Part shown: positions 1 to 11,290 of the stretch, piece after piece | How positions within the stretch are numbered: the first letter of the stretch is position 1 | Layout of the letters: the number at the start of each line of letters is the position of its first letter | Assembly (NCBI GenBank): GCA_916700875.1 | Contig: CAKAKS010000039.1 | Location: 9,663,544-9,727,543, forward strand | Direction of reading: 5' to 3' | Source of the DNA: Sebastes aleutianus | Lineage: Eukaryota > Chordata > Actinopteri > Perciformes > Sebastidae | Length of the DNA: 64,000 nucleotides | Notes under the pieces: model-generated | The model's input: only the letters and a program-made list of their open reading frames with translations | The model's database searches: none | What the model was told of the DNA's origin: nothing | Made by a program: the position numbers and the translations under genes

Positions 1-1101
1 GATTCAGAACGTACATACACTGATTTTATCGTTCTTTTGTGGTGTTCAACAGTCCAAAACCCAAAGATATTTGGTCACTATCCCATAAAACAAAGCAGCA
101 AATCCTCATAATTTAGAAGTTTAATATTTAGCTTGAAAAATGACTTAAACAATTTAAATATAAAATTAAACCTAAACTAAACTAAACACTAATTGTTTCA
201 GCTCAAAGTCTTTTATGAACGTCCCTGATGTTGTCTTCACTATCAACAATCTCCACCAGCATCAGAAAACCCATCACAGTTCTTGTCTGCACATGATACA
301 TCCGTAGCTCTAAAGTTCATTTGTTGTCACTACAACTATAAATCAAGCCTTAGTCTAAAAAATATATCTGCCTTTAAAAGACAGACTATGTGAAACTTTA
401 AATTGTAAAACATAAAGTGCACTCCTAAAATTCTTATCAAGACTACAGAGGACATGGTGTGATCATGAAGTCCAACCTGCATCCTGGTAATAATCATTTA
501 TTTTGGCTGTGAGACAGACAGAGTCACATCAGGTCAGGTTCATGTTGAGTTATGTGGGTTAAAAGTCTTTGTTGCAGACACCAGGATGTGTGTCTGTCAT
601 TTCAAACTAAAACGAAAAAAAGAGAAATCTGAGGGAAAACGAGACGGAATGATCCCTCCTCTAGGACAGATGTGTGAATTATTTTAAGATTTAAATAAAA
701 CAAAGATAACCTGACAGTTTCTTTAAACATGATTTCAGAGCTTTAGTCACCTGACACTGAGAGGAGTCGAGAGTCAAAGATCACAGCCAGATTACAGCAG
801 CCTGTAAACTACCAAGACAAATTTTACAGATTTGTTTACACGTTTAGAGATTCTTTTAAACATTTACAAATCTACACATTTGCAAATCTGATTCCACACA
901 CACGGATTGAGATACAGTTACACAACTCTCCACACTTATTTGCAAATAGTTTTGCTACCATAATGGCCCCATACTTTATCCTCTACGATACTGAGGACAT
1001 TCTTGGTTGATATGCATGTTAATATAAAGCATGAAAATTAAAACAAATCCCAACTCTATCAACAATGTATGACACTTTTCTGACATGTTTTCCTGCGGCA
1101 G
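1..1101 (+). other. Intron 4 (3' part) of thioesterase copy A
   Basis: No gene is seen here. The stretch is nearly identical to the intron 4 sequence that begins at 13830 in copy B, starting from the very first window base. It is also related, with more differences, to 24480-25685 in copy C. The duplicated unit therefore extends beyond the left edge, and exons 1-4 of copy A should lie outside the window. The intron ends at a usable acceptor (TTTTCCTGCGGCAG) directly before exon 5. Confidence 0.8.
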
Positions 1102-4100
1102 ACGGCCTACAGAGTCCTGGAGCAGCATCCTCAGGTCCTCGGCAGCAGGATCGCCATGTTGGGTCTTTCGTTGGGCTCCAGTTTCACCCTCAACATGGCG
1201 GTTTACTCCCAAATTGTAAAGGTAAGATGGCTAGCTTTAAGTTACTCATCATCCTGACAGTAGTGCATGAGACAGGTAATCTGAAGAAGACATTTTTCAG
1301 ACTGTTTTTCTGAATTTTTTCAGACTTTATTTTTCAGATGTTTTTCAGACTTTTCTTTTCAAACATTTTTCAGAACTTTTTTTTCGGAATTTCTTCAGAC
1401 TTTATTTTTCAGACTTTTTTCAGACTTTTTTTCAAACTTTTTTTTCAGACTTTTTCCTGACTTTATTTTTCAGACCTTTTTCAGAATTTTCTTTTCGAAC
1501 ATTTTTCAGAACTTTTTTTTCAGACAGTTTTTTTCAAACTGTTTTTTCAGACTTTTTTTCAAACTTTTTTTTCAGACTTTTTTATCAGACTTTTTTTTCA
1601 GACTTTTTCCTGAATTTTTCCTGACTTTATTTTTCAGACCTTTTTCAGACTTTTCTTTTCGAACATTTTTCAGAACTTTTTTTTTCAGACTGTTTTTTCA
1701 GACTTTTGCTTTAGACGTTTTTCAGACTTTTTTTTCAAACTTTTTTTTCAGACTTTTTGTTCATACATTTTTCAGACTTTTTTTCAGACTTTATTTTTCA
1801 GACTTTTTTTCTCAGACATTTTTCAGACTTTTTTTCCCGGAATTTTTTCAGACGTTTTTCAGACGTTATTTTCGTTTTTTATTCAGACTTTATTTTTCAG
1901 ACTTTTTTTCAGACTTTTTTCAGACTTTATTTTTCAGACTTTTTTTCAGACTTTTTTCAGACTTTATTTTTCAGACTTTTTTTCTCAGACTGTTTTTTCA
2001 GACTTTTTTTCAGACGTTTTTCAGACTTTTTTTCAGACTTTTTTTTTCAGACTTTTTTTCAGACATTTGTCAGACTTTATTTTCGGATTTTAATCAGACT
2101 TTATTTTTCAGACTTTTTCAGACTTTTTTTTCAGACTTTTTTTTTCAGACTTTTTGTTCAGACTTTTTGCTGACTTTATTTTTCAGACCTTTTTCAGACT
2201 TTTCTTTTCGAACATTTTTCAGAAAAAAAATTTCAGACTGTTTTTTCAAACTGTTTTTTGAGACTTTTTTTCAGACGTTTGTTTCAGATGTTTTTAAGAC
2301 TTTTTTTCAGACTTTTGTTTCAGACTTTTTTCCAGACTTTTGCTTCAGACGTTTTTCAGACTTTTTTTCAAACTTTTTTTTCAGACTTTTTTCAGACTTT
2401 TTGTTCATACATTTTTCAGACTTTATTTTTCAGACTTTTTTTCAGACTTTATTTTTCAGACTTTTTTTCTCAGACTGTTTTTTGAGACCTTTTTTTCGGA
2501 ATTTTTTCAGACTTTATTTTCGTTTTTTATTCAGACTTTATTTTTCAGACTTTTTTTCAGACTTTTTTCAGACTTTATTTTTCAGACTTTTTTTCGACTG
2601 TTTTTTCAGACTTTTTTTCAGACGTTTTTCAGACTTTTTTTAAGACTTTTTTTTCAGACTTTTTTCAGACTTTTTTCAGACTTTTTGTTCAGACATTTTT
2701 CAGACTTTTTTTTCGGAATTTTTTCAGGCATTATTTTTCAGACTTTGTTTCAGACTGTTTTTTCAGACTGTTTTTTCAGAGTTTTTTTCAGACGTTTTTT
2801 CAGACGTTTTTTTCAGACTTTTTTCAGAGTTTTTGTTCAGACATTTTTTAGACTTTTTTTTCGGAATTATTTCAGACATTATTTTTCAGACGTTTTTCAG
2901 ACTTTATTTTTCAGACTTTTTTCAAACTTTTCTTTTCAAACATGTTTCAGATCTTTTTTTTTTTGGAATTTCTTCAGACTTTATTTTTCAGACTTTTTTC
3001 AGACTTTTTTTCAGACTTTTTCCTGACTTTATTTTTCAGACCTTTTTCAGACCTTTTGTTCATACATTTTTCAGACTTTATTTTTCAGACGTTTTTTTCA
3101 GACTTTTTTTCAGACTTTATTTTTCAGACCTTTTTCAGACTTTTCTTTTCGAACATTTTTCAGAAAAAAAATTTCAGACTGTTTTTTCAGACTTTTTTTC
3201 AGACGTTTGTTTCAGATGTTGTTGAGACTTTTTTTTTGAGACTTTTTTTCAGAATTTTTTTCAGACATTTCTCAGACTTTTTTTTCAGACTGTTTTTTCA
3301 AACTGTTTTTTCAGACTTTTTTTTCAGACATTTGTTTCAGATGTTTTTGAGACTTTTTTTTTAGACTTTTTTATCAGACTTTTTTTTCAGACTTTTGTTT
3401 CAGCCTTTTTTTCCAGACTTTTGCTTCAGACTTTTTTCAGACTTTATTTTTCAGACCTTTTTCAGACTTTTCTTTTCGAACATTTTTCAGAAAAACATTT
3501 TCAGATGTTTTTCCGACTTTTTTTCCGACTTTATTTTTCAGACTTTTTTTCTCAGACTGTTTTTTGAGACTTTTTTTTTCTGAATTTTTTCAGACTTTAT
3601 TTTCGTTTTTTATTCAGACTTTATTTTTCAGACGTTTTTTTCAGACTTTTTGTTCAGACATTTTTCAGACTTTTTTTTCAGACTGTTTTTTTCGGAATTT
3701 TTTCAGACTTTATTTTTCAGACGTTTTTCAGACTTTTTTTTCAGACACTTTTTTCAGATTTTTTGTTCGGACTTTTTTCAGACTTTTTTTCAGACTTTAT
3801 TTTTCAGACTTTTTTTCTCAGACTTTTTTCAGACTTTTTTTTCAGACTTTTTTCAAACTTTTTTGTCAGACTTTTTTCAGATTTAATTTTTCAGACGTTT
3901 TTTTAGACTTTTTGTTCGGACATTTTTCAGACATTTTTCAGAGTTTTTGTTCAGACATTTTTCAGACCTTTTTTTCAGACTGTTTTTTTAGACTTTTTTT
4001 TCGGACATTTTTCAAACTTTTTGTTCAGACATTTTTCAGACTTTTTTTTCCTGAATTTTTTCAGACTTTATTTTTCAGACTTTTTTTTCAGACCTTTATT

Positions 4101-4417
4101 TCAGTCCCCAGCCGGGGCCCATGCAAAACTCTATGGTTGACCCTTTAATGGGATCAAAAACAACACTTTACTTACTTACCTATATCACTGACAGTACAAG
4201 TTAAATGTATTTACATAATAAATAAATGTATTGGTATCATTAAAACACCTTTCAACTTATCATCTCATACCCACACCCAATAAATTCAGATTTAAACTTG
4301 AACTTAAAAGAAAGCTTAAAATGTATTATATTATATTTGACATTACATTTGTGTACTTAAGGTTTAACTCTCAACTGAACATGTGTAAACATCTGTAGGT
4401 TTTATATGTTTTATATG

Positions 4418-4458
<41 letters not shown>

Positions 4459-7454
4459 CTCCCAGCTCAGGTGTGCAGTGTGTATTAATGGGTGTCATGT
4501 GCAGCCGATTGGAGGATCTTTGGAACAAATACTTACATGTACAGGTAACTTTATCTGCCTTCAGTTACTTTCAGATTTTTGTTCAACAACTCAACTAATA
4601 CTGGTCAGTTTGTCATTAAATGTGCTGATGCCTTTCCTGCTCCCCAGAGAATGAACTTTAGATTTTAATGACCTCATGATCTTTCCTCTAGTGCCAGGAC
4701 AAACTTTGAACTTTCAATGAAGCATTTTTCAGTGTTTTGATGTTGTCCAATCAGAAACCGTGATAAGGAGCGCTTCACCGAGGAGAACCACACAATCTTG
4801 CGAGATCTGATGCTGCCCATCCCCACTGACCCCTCACTGAAAGTGGAGGTGAGTACCACCAGGCAGAATTACTCTCTGCTTTGTTCTTATACAGTTAATT
4901 ATTCTGTTTTTATGCCTCTGCGATGGTGACAGCTGTGGCCAGAGGCATTATGTGTTCGGGTTGTCCGTCCGTTACTACCATCCTTGTTAACGCGATATCT
5001 CACGCCTGGAGGAAATTTCTTCAAATGTGGCACAAATGTCCACTTGGACTCAAAGATGAATTGATTAGAATTTGGTGGTCAAAGGTCAAGGTCACAGTGA
5101 GATGAGGTCATTTATGACTTCATAAATCAGCATTGACACGGATATGTTGTTTCCTCTGGGTGAGCTTATCCAGACCAGCGGTAACTTAAGTTTCACAACT
5201 TCGTGGCCTGAGTCCACATGCAGTTTCCAAAAGAAGTTTCATGAGTTAGATATAATGCAGAGACATCTAATCCCAGAGACAGCTCGGCTCTGATTGGTTG
5301 TTTTCCTTTGGCGCGATGAAATCTTGCAAATGCCATAAGGAGCACAGGAAGACACAGAGGAACATGGTTTTTCAGAATATCTGTCTCATGCACTACTGTC
5401 AGGATATAGTGACAGTTTTATGAAAATAACTTTTTTATCATATTTGCTCAAAGTTACCAACTGCAGCTTTAAAACCGGAGTGTGGGACTTTTACATGTAA
5501 ATGAACATCTGTTACATTCAAGCCCTTGCCAAACAAGTTCACACAATGTTGATTAAGCCTATTGCCGCCAGGGAAAACTCTGTATTTCGCAGTATACCAG
5601 AGTTGTGGTGTCTGTGGCGACTTTCACGCGCTGGCACACCGGAAGTGATGCGTTTTACATCAACCAGCCAGAGATAAAGGGTGCAGGAAGGGGGCAGAGA
5701 CCATAGCGAAAAGTATAGCGGTAGCTATTATGAAAATCCTAAGAAGCGCCCAACCAAAGTTTCTGGAGTGGATGCTCCAGATAAAAAAAGTAACTCTGCG
5801 TTTAGAGGAAGGATTAAAGTTATTTTAATTTTTTTAATTTTCTTTCCCTCTGCCCTTATTTGCACGGGTGATGGCAGTGGATTCATAGATAGTCAAAGCT
5901 GCAGCCGGTGATAAAAGCTGAAACGCTCCTACTGTTTGTGTCCTTGCAGGTTGGACAACTCAAGTGTCCCCTGTTGCTGGTTGTAGGTGAGGACGATCAG
6001 AACTGGCCTACCTACGAGTCTGCAATGGACGTGAGTTTACTGACATGACGACATCCTGTGTGAATAACAAGCTGGGTCCAGAGGTTTTAAGCTGCAGGAT
6101 TACACTTTACTGGTTGCTGAGAGGAAACTTGGACATACTCAGTCATGTCTTGTCATAGTAACATTTTATTGAAATGAATTTCGTTGTAGAAATAACTTTT
6201 TAGATGTAATTTTATTTTACAAACACAGCAAACATAAAGGGAGATAATAAGGAGTAGAGCAAAGTGGTGTAACAGTTTCTATGCTTTTTTTGCCAACCAA
6301 ACTATGTTGTGTTTTCACACACCTCTGCAAACAAGAATCTCCACAAAATATATGTTGTTTTCATCCAGGACCAAATGTTTTTTTTTTTTATTTTTATGTT
6401 GGCATGTTATTGTCCTAGATCTCATGCAGAACAACATATTGAATTTAGTGAAAAGCAACATTTTGGTCACAGACCTTTAATGTCGGGCATTAAACTCACA
6501 AAAAACTGCATGGTTATACTGACATGACTTTACAAACATCTTATAACCTTAAATAAGCACAAACCATACAGGAAATTCAGTGTTTGAAATTTATAAAAAC
6601 ATGAATAGATTTTACAAAAATGCAGATTTTCTATATTTAGCTGGTGCCCTCTTTCATTTTCAATCTACAACTTTTTTTTAATTAGTTAGCTTATTAGCTT
6701 CTGGAGGTTTCAAGAGGTTATGAGTCAGATCATCATTTCCAACAGTTTCCAACAGAGTTTTCTGGCTTCTGGCCGTCAAACTCAATCAATCCAGGAAGAT
6801 GTTTCTCAGATAAAAACAGGTTTGAATTTTTTTGTATAATTCAAATGATGTCTATTGAAATCTCACACTAACTTAGATCTTAGGTCTTGAGATTTAGTGT
6901 ATGTTCTGCAAAGATCCCTTACAGAAAAACATGTATTAGAAATACATATTTACAAATCATATCCAAGGAGTGCAAATAACAATTAAAAAAAAATGAAACA
7001 CATTATTAAACCATCTGAGAAATATGACACTAGGTGTTTTACTTCCTGTTTTCCAGATGAAGGAGATGATGAAGCAGGCGGGGAACAGCCACCTGCTGAC
7101 TGTCCTGTCGTACCCGAACGCCGGTCACCTGATCGAACCTCCGTTCACACCGTTCTCCCGAGCCAGCACCTTCAGAAGTGTCGGCCCAAAACCTAAGACG
7201 GGTAGGTTGACCCACAGACCGGGAAGATTTATCTCTGAATGATTCAAAGTTAAGGTGCCAAAATCAGGACTTGAGTTTTGGAGGTGTGACGGCTGTTTCA
7301 GTTGCCTGTTGTCTTTGCAGTGGTGATTCTGTGGGGCGGAGAGACGGTGGGACATTCTCACGCTCAGGAAGACGCCTGGAGGAAGATGCTGGTCTTTCTG
7401 AAGGAGCATCTGTACGGCATCACAAACCCTGCAACTTCATTTTCCCACCTGTAA
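1102..7454 (+). CDS. Acyl-CoA thioesterase (ACOT/BAAT family) copy A, 3' half, with frameshifted exon 6
   Basis: These are the last six exons of a thioester hydrolase that cleaves acyl-CoA to free acid and CoA. Exons by comparison with copy B: 1102-1221 (nucleophile elbow GLSLGSS), 4466-4544, 4755-4848, 5950-6030 (catalytic Asp in GEDDQNW), 7057-7201 (catalytic His in YPNAGHLIEPP) and 7321-7454 (C-terminal domain, stop TAA at 7452). All have GT-AG borders. Exon 6 (4466-4544) is 79 bases, against 83 in copy B, because TTAC is missing near its end. Normal splicing would therefore shift the frame and reach a TGA inside exon 7, before the Asp and His. The C-terminus -SFSHL matches the loose peroxisomal PTS1 pattern (S/A/C)(K/R/H)(L/M). 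The copy may be a pseudogene, or may work only if exons 6 and 7 are skipped together. Family membership is firm; the orthologue within the fish acot set is not resolved. Confidence 0.85.
1291..4104 (+). repeat. TTTTTCAGAC minisatellite, array A (intron 5)
   Basis: Tandem units of about 11-12 bases have the core TTTTTCAGAC, with variants such as CAGACGTTTTT, CAGACATTTTT, CAGACTTTATTTTT and TTTTTCGGAATTTTTT. The array lies between exon 5 and exon 6 of copy A. The plus strand carries no stop in most frames, which creates long spurious open frames rich in F, S, D, Q, T, R and L. It ends where TTTATTTCAGTCCCCAGCC begins; that boundary is shared with array B. Confidence 0.95.
4419..4457 (+). repeat. 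(TG)n tract just upstream of the exon 6 acceptor, copy A
   Basis: About 39 bases of uninterrupted TG sit directly before TTCTCCCAG, the acceptor of exon 6. The same tract in copy B (about 17559-17573) is roughly 15 bases. UG repeats next to a 3' splice site bind TDP-43/CELF-type proteins and promote exon skipping in other genes (CFTR exon 9 is the known case). Any effect here is inferred. Confidence 0.9.
4466..4544 (+). pseudogene. Exon 6 of copy A with a 4-base deletion
   Basis: The exon encodes the core strand after the nucleophile helix (LRCAVCING...). Copy B reads CAAATACTTACTTACATG at the matching place, and copy A reads CAAATACTTACATG. In copy B the 83-base exon leaves two bases that join the first base of exon 7 to give an Arg codon, and the frame then reads NRDKERF. 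In copy A only one base is left over, exon 7 is read out of frame, and a TGA follows shortly. No alternative donor or acceptor nearby restores the frame. A sequencing error remains possible. Confidence 0.75.
4906..5420 (+). repeat. Dispersed teleost repeats in intron 7 of copy A
   Basis: 4906-5105 begins TGCCTCTGCGATGG and contains GTCCGTCCGTTACTACC and AAAGGTCAAGGTCACAGTGA, a sequence type very common in fish genomes. 5106-5420 is a second block, whose end (CATGCACTACTGTCAGGATATAG) is the reverse complement of the sequence that precedes the minisatellite at 15181-15215. The same pair is present in copy B at 18026-18540, so both predate that duplication. Confidence 0.7.
5540..5910. repeat. 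Repeat-like block in intron 7 of copy A
   Basis: The stretch contains GGCACACCGGAAGTGATGCG and a run ending TGATGGCAGTGGATTCATAG. It is shared with copy B (18660-19020) and directly precedes exon 8. No coding potential is recognised. It is likely an old dispersed element, family not identified. Confidence 0.4.
6031..7056 (+). other. Intron 8 of copy A, long form
   Basis: This is a 1026-base AT-rich intron with no gene or clear repeat. In copies B and C the same intron is only 126 bases and contains a short hairpin built from A's 6266-6284 sequence plus its inverted copy. Copy A therefore has the fuller form. Confidence 0.8.
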
Positions 7455-7880
7455 CCAAGGCAATAAATGATGAAGAGCTACGGAAGTAAAAGTACCGTTC
7501 ATTTTTCCCATAGATAATGTTATGTGACTCACGTTGACAACAGCTTTGATGGACATGAAATGTTCCTGGTTGAATCACTACAAAAGATGAATAACTGTGT
7601 TTACGTGTGTACGAGATAAAAACAATGTAATTCAGACACGAAATGTATTATTTACATTTGAAATAGTTTTGGCCCCAAAAGAAGAAAAATGAAATGATTC
7701 AAACTTCCATATAGTTGATGTCCCCACAGTGTTGCATGATGGGAGAATACTGTTGAACCTGGATGTTGACTAGTCCAGTAAAAAACATCAGTGACCCTTG
7801 ATCATTATTGAACCACAACGGTGAAACTGGGCTCTAAATACTGAGTTAGAATGTTTTAGTTTGGGCCCTCTGTAGTCTAG

Positions 7881-8571
7881 TGTTACAACCCGGAGTTGGT
7901 GTAGGGGTAAAGGGAGTAACATAGAGCCGATGTTATCAGGCAATCACTTGTTTATTGATGAGTGATTGAAATTAAAGCAAAATAAAACGTACAATGGTTG
8001 AATTAATACTAAATGAAAACGAGGGTTTAGGGTGGCCGAAAAGGAGACAACGAAGGCACACACCCTAGCCCTGCACAATCCTAACACACAGACAAATTAA
8101 ACAACTTCGCTATGCACAATTAAATATAAACAAACACGAGTACCTCAAACTAGTTAACATTCAATATCACAATCTAAAGTCCACTGACTCCAGTGGGACT
8201 TATACACAATTTCTGGTTAACAATTCCACACAACAATCGAGAGGCACGGGGAACAGATCAATAATAATCACTGCCCGCCTGGGTCTAGTCACAGCTGGCC
8301 TTTAATGCTTTCCACGCGCCCCAGCCGGCTGGTGATTGGCTAATCACATGTGACGTCGTCAGAGGCAGGACCACAAACGGCGGGAAACGAAGGGCATCCA
8401 CCTGAGGGCGTTCCGGAGGCGTGGCCCCGAAGGGAATCCCCAAGACGTGACGTCGTCTTGGAGAGACGGGACAGCAGAGCGCACCAAAAGAAGAGAGCAC
8501 AGGGAACAGCGCCGCACAGCAACATACAACACTACAAACAATAACGAACGGTCACTTCTGCGACCGTAACA
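7881..8571 (+). mobile_element. Solo long terminal repeat, 691 bp, with 5-bp target duplication
   Basis: The element starts TGTTACAACC, ends CGACCGTAACA, and so has TG...CA ends and a short inverted repeat TGTTAC/GTAACA. TCTAG flanks it on both sides (7876-7880 and 8572-8576). The paralogous spacer after copy B has the empty site with a single TCTAG (20085-20089), which defines both ends exactly. An AATAAA lies near 7981. No internal retroelement sequence remains, so it is a solo LTR of an unassigned LTR retrotransposon or endogenous retrovirus. Confidence 0.85.
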
Positions 8572-8599
8572 TCTAGTCTCAGTGGTCAGATTGAAGAGG

Positions 8600-8965
8600 T
8601 TTAAACTGATCATCAATAGTGCTAACCCGAGACTAACCTTCCGTTTCTATTGTGAAGCTTCCGCCTTTGACTGGCTTCTTCTCTATGGCAACGGTGGCCG
8701 AGGATCATGGGTATTGTAGTATTTAGAGCTGTCTGCCAAACTGACGTACAAACAGGCGGCAGCCTTCGGATCTGAAAAGTGAAGCCAATGCTGAAGTGCC
8801 TTAAACTTGCATTCTTTCTAACAGCCAGCAGGGGGCGACTCCTCTGGTTGCAGAAAGAAGTCTGATTGTATAGAAGTCTATGAGAAAATGAGCCTACTTC
8901 TCACTGGATTTATTGTGATTGTGATTTATCAGTAAACATTGTAAACATGAGTTTATGGTGGTCAT
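8600..8965 (+). repeat. Dispersed teleost repeat (AGCAGGGGGCGACTCCTCTG type), spacer copy 1
   Basis: The segment with AAGTGCCTTAAACTTGC, AGCAGGGGGCGACTCC and GTAAACATGAGTTTATGG recurs at 20110-20480 in the B-C spacer and at about 39780-40363 in the receptor intron. The third locus shows that the family is dispersed and not just part of the gene duplication. Confidence 0.8.
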
Positions 8966-9060
8966 TTGCTGGTCAAAGGTCGCTGTGACCTCAAAAAACA
9001 CGTTTTTGGCCAAAACTCAAGAATTCATAAGCTAATTCTGACAATTTCACAGAAATATCT

Positions 9061-9074
9061 TTATTTTATATATA

Positions 9075-9127
<53 letters not shown>

Positions 9128-9140
9128 GTGTGTATATATT
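9061..9140. repeat. (TA)n microsatellite
   Basis: An alternating TA tract with TG interruptions, at the same position in the duplicated spacer as 20581-20620, where it is shorter. Confidence 0.9.
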
Positions 9141-9769
9141 TTAGAAACCAGAATGCTTACAATACCTAAATCTTCAGATTCTGCATTCATATGCAGATAT
9201 CAGTTTATAGAGATTATGAAATGACTTGACCTGTAAAATAAAGTCTTGCCTAAATAGGTTTTCAGAGCTTTTGAATAGTAACTTCACCCAAGAAGAATAA
9301 ATAATAATAGTAACAATAACAACTGTATTCATAATTAATAATCCCACTTGCACTTCACACTTACGACAGAAAAGAGGTGAGTGCACCAATACTTTTCTTC
9401 CATACAAGATCCAAGTGTGCGTTGACTAAATCTGGACTCGACGGTGGCATTTTGTGTCCAGAAAGAGTGATGTTGCTGTGGGAGGAGACTGAAGCTCCAG
9501 CCTGTGAGGCTGAACTTCAGGTTAAACAAAAATCAGCGGTCAATCAGTGTTTTATACACACCAAACCTGAAGAAGAAGGCTGTGAGGTCTGCATCTGTTC
9601 TCAATCTGCTTGTACAGTAAGTGTTTAAAATTTAATGAATAAATAAGCAATTTAAGGGAAGCTGGGGCATAACATTAAGTCTTTTAAGGGACTTTGAGTT
9701 CAAATTCAGGCCGTTGTGCAGAAATTAACATGTATATATTTAGCTGTTTTTAGATGTTTGTTCAAAATT

Positions 9770-9990
9770 GGATACCTGCTCTTTAGTATTGGAAAGGAGT
9801 TCAAGTCTAGTCCGTTTTTATTTTACAGTCCAATATCGCAAATTTGCCTGAAGGGAATTTACTATCTGTACAGCATACGAAACACTCTATCTTTAGACCC
9901 TCGATTTGGAGAAGAAAAACTCCAACCAAAAAACCTTTTAACAAAGACAAATAAATTCCTTTTTGCAGATATTGAGGATATGCACAGTTA
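9770..9990. repeat. Dispersed repeat fragment
   Basis: It contains AATATCGCAAATTTGCCTGA and ATCTTTAGACCCTCGA. A related sequence is found at 21050-21270 (duplicated spacer) and at 25090-25176 inside copy C's intron 4 insertion, indicating a dispersed family. Confidence 0.6.
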
Positions 9991-10404
9991 ACAAATAAAA
10001 AAATATATTGAGTTTTGAACAAACTGGATCAACTAGAGCTGATGTGTGCTCATCATGTAATAAGTAACTTGATGTGTTTATACATTAATAGGCGTGGTTA
10101 ATGAATACTACTCCAGGACATTTTGTGCCCAGTTAAGAACTGGCACTTAACACGGGTAACTGAGGTAGGCAGATATAAAGGTATTCCTGAAGAACATTTT
10201 TTTGTTTGTTTTTGTGTTGTCGAGAATGAATTTGATGTTATGCCCCATTTTTCCGAATACAATGACTTGAGGAATCATCTGTTTGAGAAGGTTCAGTTGA
10301 AGAACTCTCATCATCGTGTTAACAAGAGAGGACCATGATTCAGAGCAAGCTTGACAAACTCAAGCTGTCTTTAGGAACCATTCACAGAGTAGAGTCTGGT
10401 GAGT

Positions 10405-10950
10405 TTATCCATCCATCCATCCATCCATCCATCCATCCATCCATCCATCCATCCATCCATCCTCCATCCATCCATCCATCCATCCATCCATCCATCTATC
10501 CATCCATCCATCCATCCATCGGGGCTGGGTCGCCCTGGCAGCAGGTAGTCCAGACGTCCTTCTCCCCAGCAACGTTTTCCAGCTCCTCCTGGGGGATCCG
10601 GAGGAGTTCCTGTCCAGGCCAGATGAGATGTATAGTCTCTCCAGCATGTTTTAGGTCTACCCTGGAGTTTCCTACCTGTTGAAAGTGTGAGGAAAACCTC
10701 CAAATGAGGGCCCACAGGAAGCATCCTGATCAGATGCCCGAACAATCTCAACTGTCCCCTTTCAACTCGAAAGAGCAGCGGCTCTACTCTAAGCTCCTTC
10801 CAGATGTCTGAGCTCCTCACCTTATTGCTAAAGCTGAGCCCAGCCACCCTACGGAGGAAACTCACTTCGGCCACTTGTATCCACGATCTCATAGATCAGA
10901 CTGGCATCGCCTCATCAAGCGCCAATCACCCAGGCCACGCTGACACAAGG
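10405..10950 (-). mobile_element. 3' end of a non-LTR retrotransposon with (GGAT)n tail
   Basis: On the minus strand an open frame across 10540-10892 reads RSWIQVAEVSFLRRVAGL, then a segment with QLRLFGHLIRM and [10 protein letters not shown]. This matches the C-terminal end of reverse-transcriptase proteins of common fish LINEs. It runs into a (GGAT)n tail, seen on the plus strand as (ATCC)n at 10405-10520, typical of these elements. The element is severely 5'-truncated. The same insertion is present at 21686-22270, so it predates the duplication. Confidence 0.75.
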
Positions 10951-11189
10951 AGAGAAATCAAATTAGTTTCTACCGTTATGAATAAGAAACTAAAAAACAA
11001 CCGTATTAATTAATAACCAAGGTTTTCACAACGAGATTTGAAGCACATAAGAAAAGTAAATATTCATTGTCATTGTGGTAAATGGCTAAATGATGCTGGT
11101 GACAGTTACTAGTGATGGATAGCTAGCTTGAGTGGGAGGCTGCTGAGTCACAGTCATACAGTATGGCCTAGCATAGATCAAACCGACAA

Positions 11190-11290
11190 ACATCCATTAT
11201 CTGTAACCGCTTATCCTATTCAGGATCACGGGGGGGCTGGAGCTGATCGCTCACCTTATCGCTAAAGCTGAGCCCAGCCACCCTTCTGAG
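11190..11290. repeat. Second LINE/SINE-like tail fragment
   Basis: CATCCATTATCTGTAACCGC followed by TATCCTATTCAGGATCACGG is a very common fish retroposon tail sequence. Its counterpart is at 22527-22640. Confidence 0.55.

Noticed and set aside
1757..4148. Overlapping open frames up to 228 codons rich in F, S, D, Q, T, R and L
   Set aside because: They are translations of the TTTTTCAGAC satellite, which lacks stops on the plus strand in all frames. No start context, domain or splice pattern supports a protein. The same applies to the frames at 15279-17351 and 25948-30926 (up to 356 codons).
10335..10682. Open frame with repeated IHPS motif
   Set aside because: Produced by the (ATCC)n tail of the LINE on the wrong strand. 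The same holds at 21677-22147.
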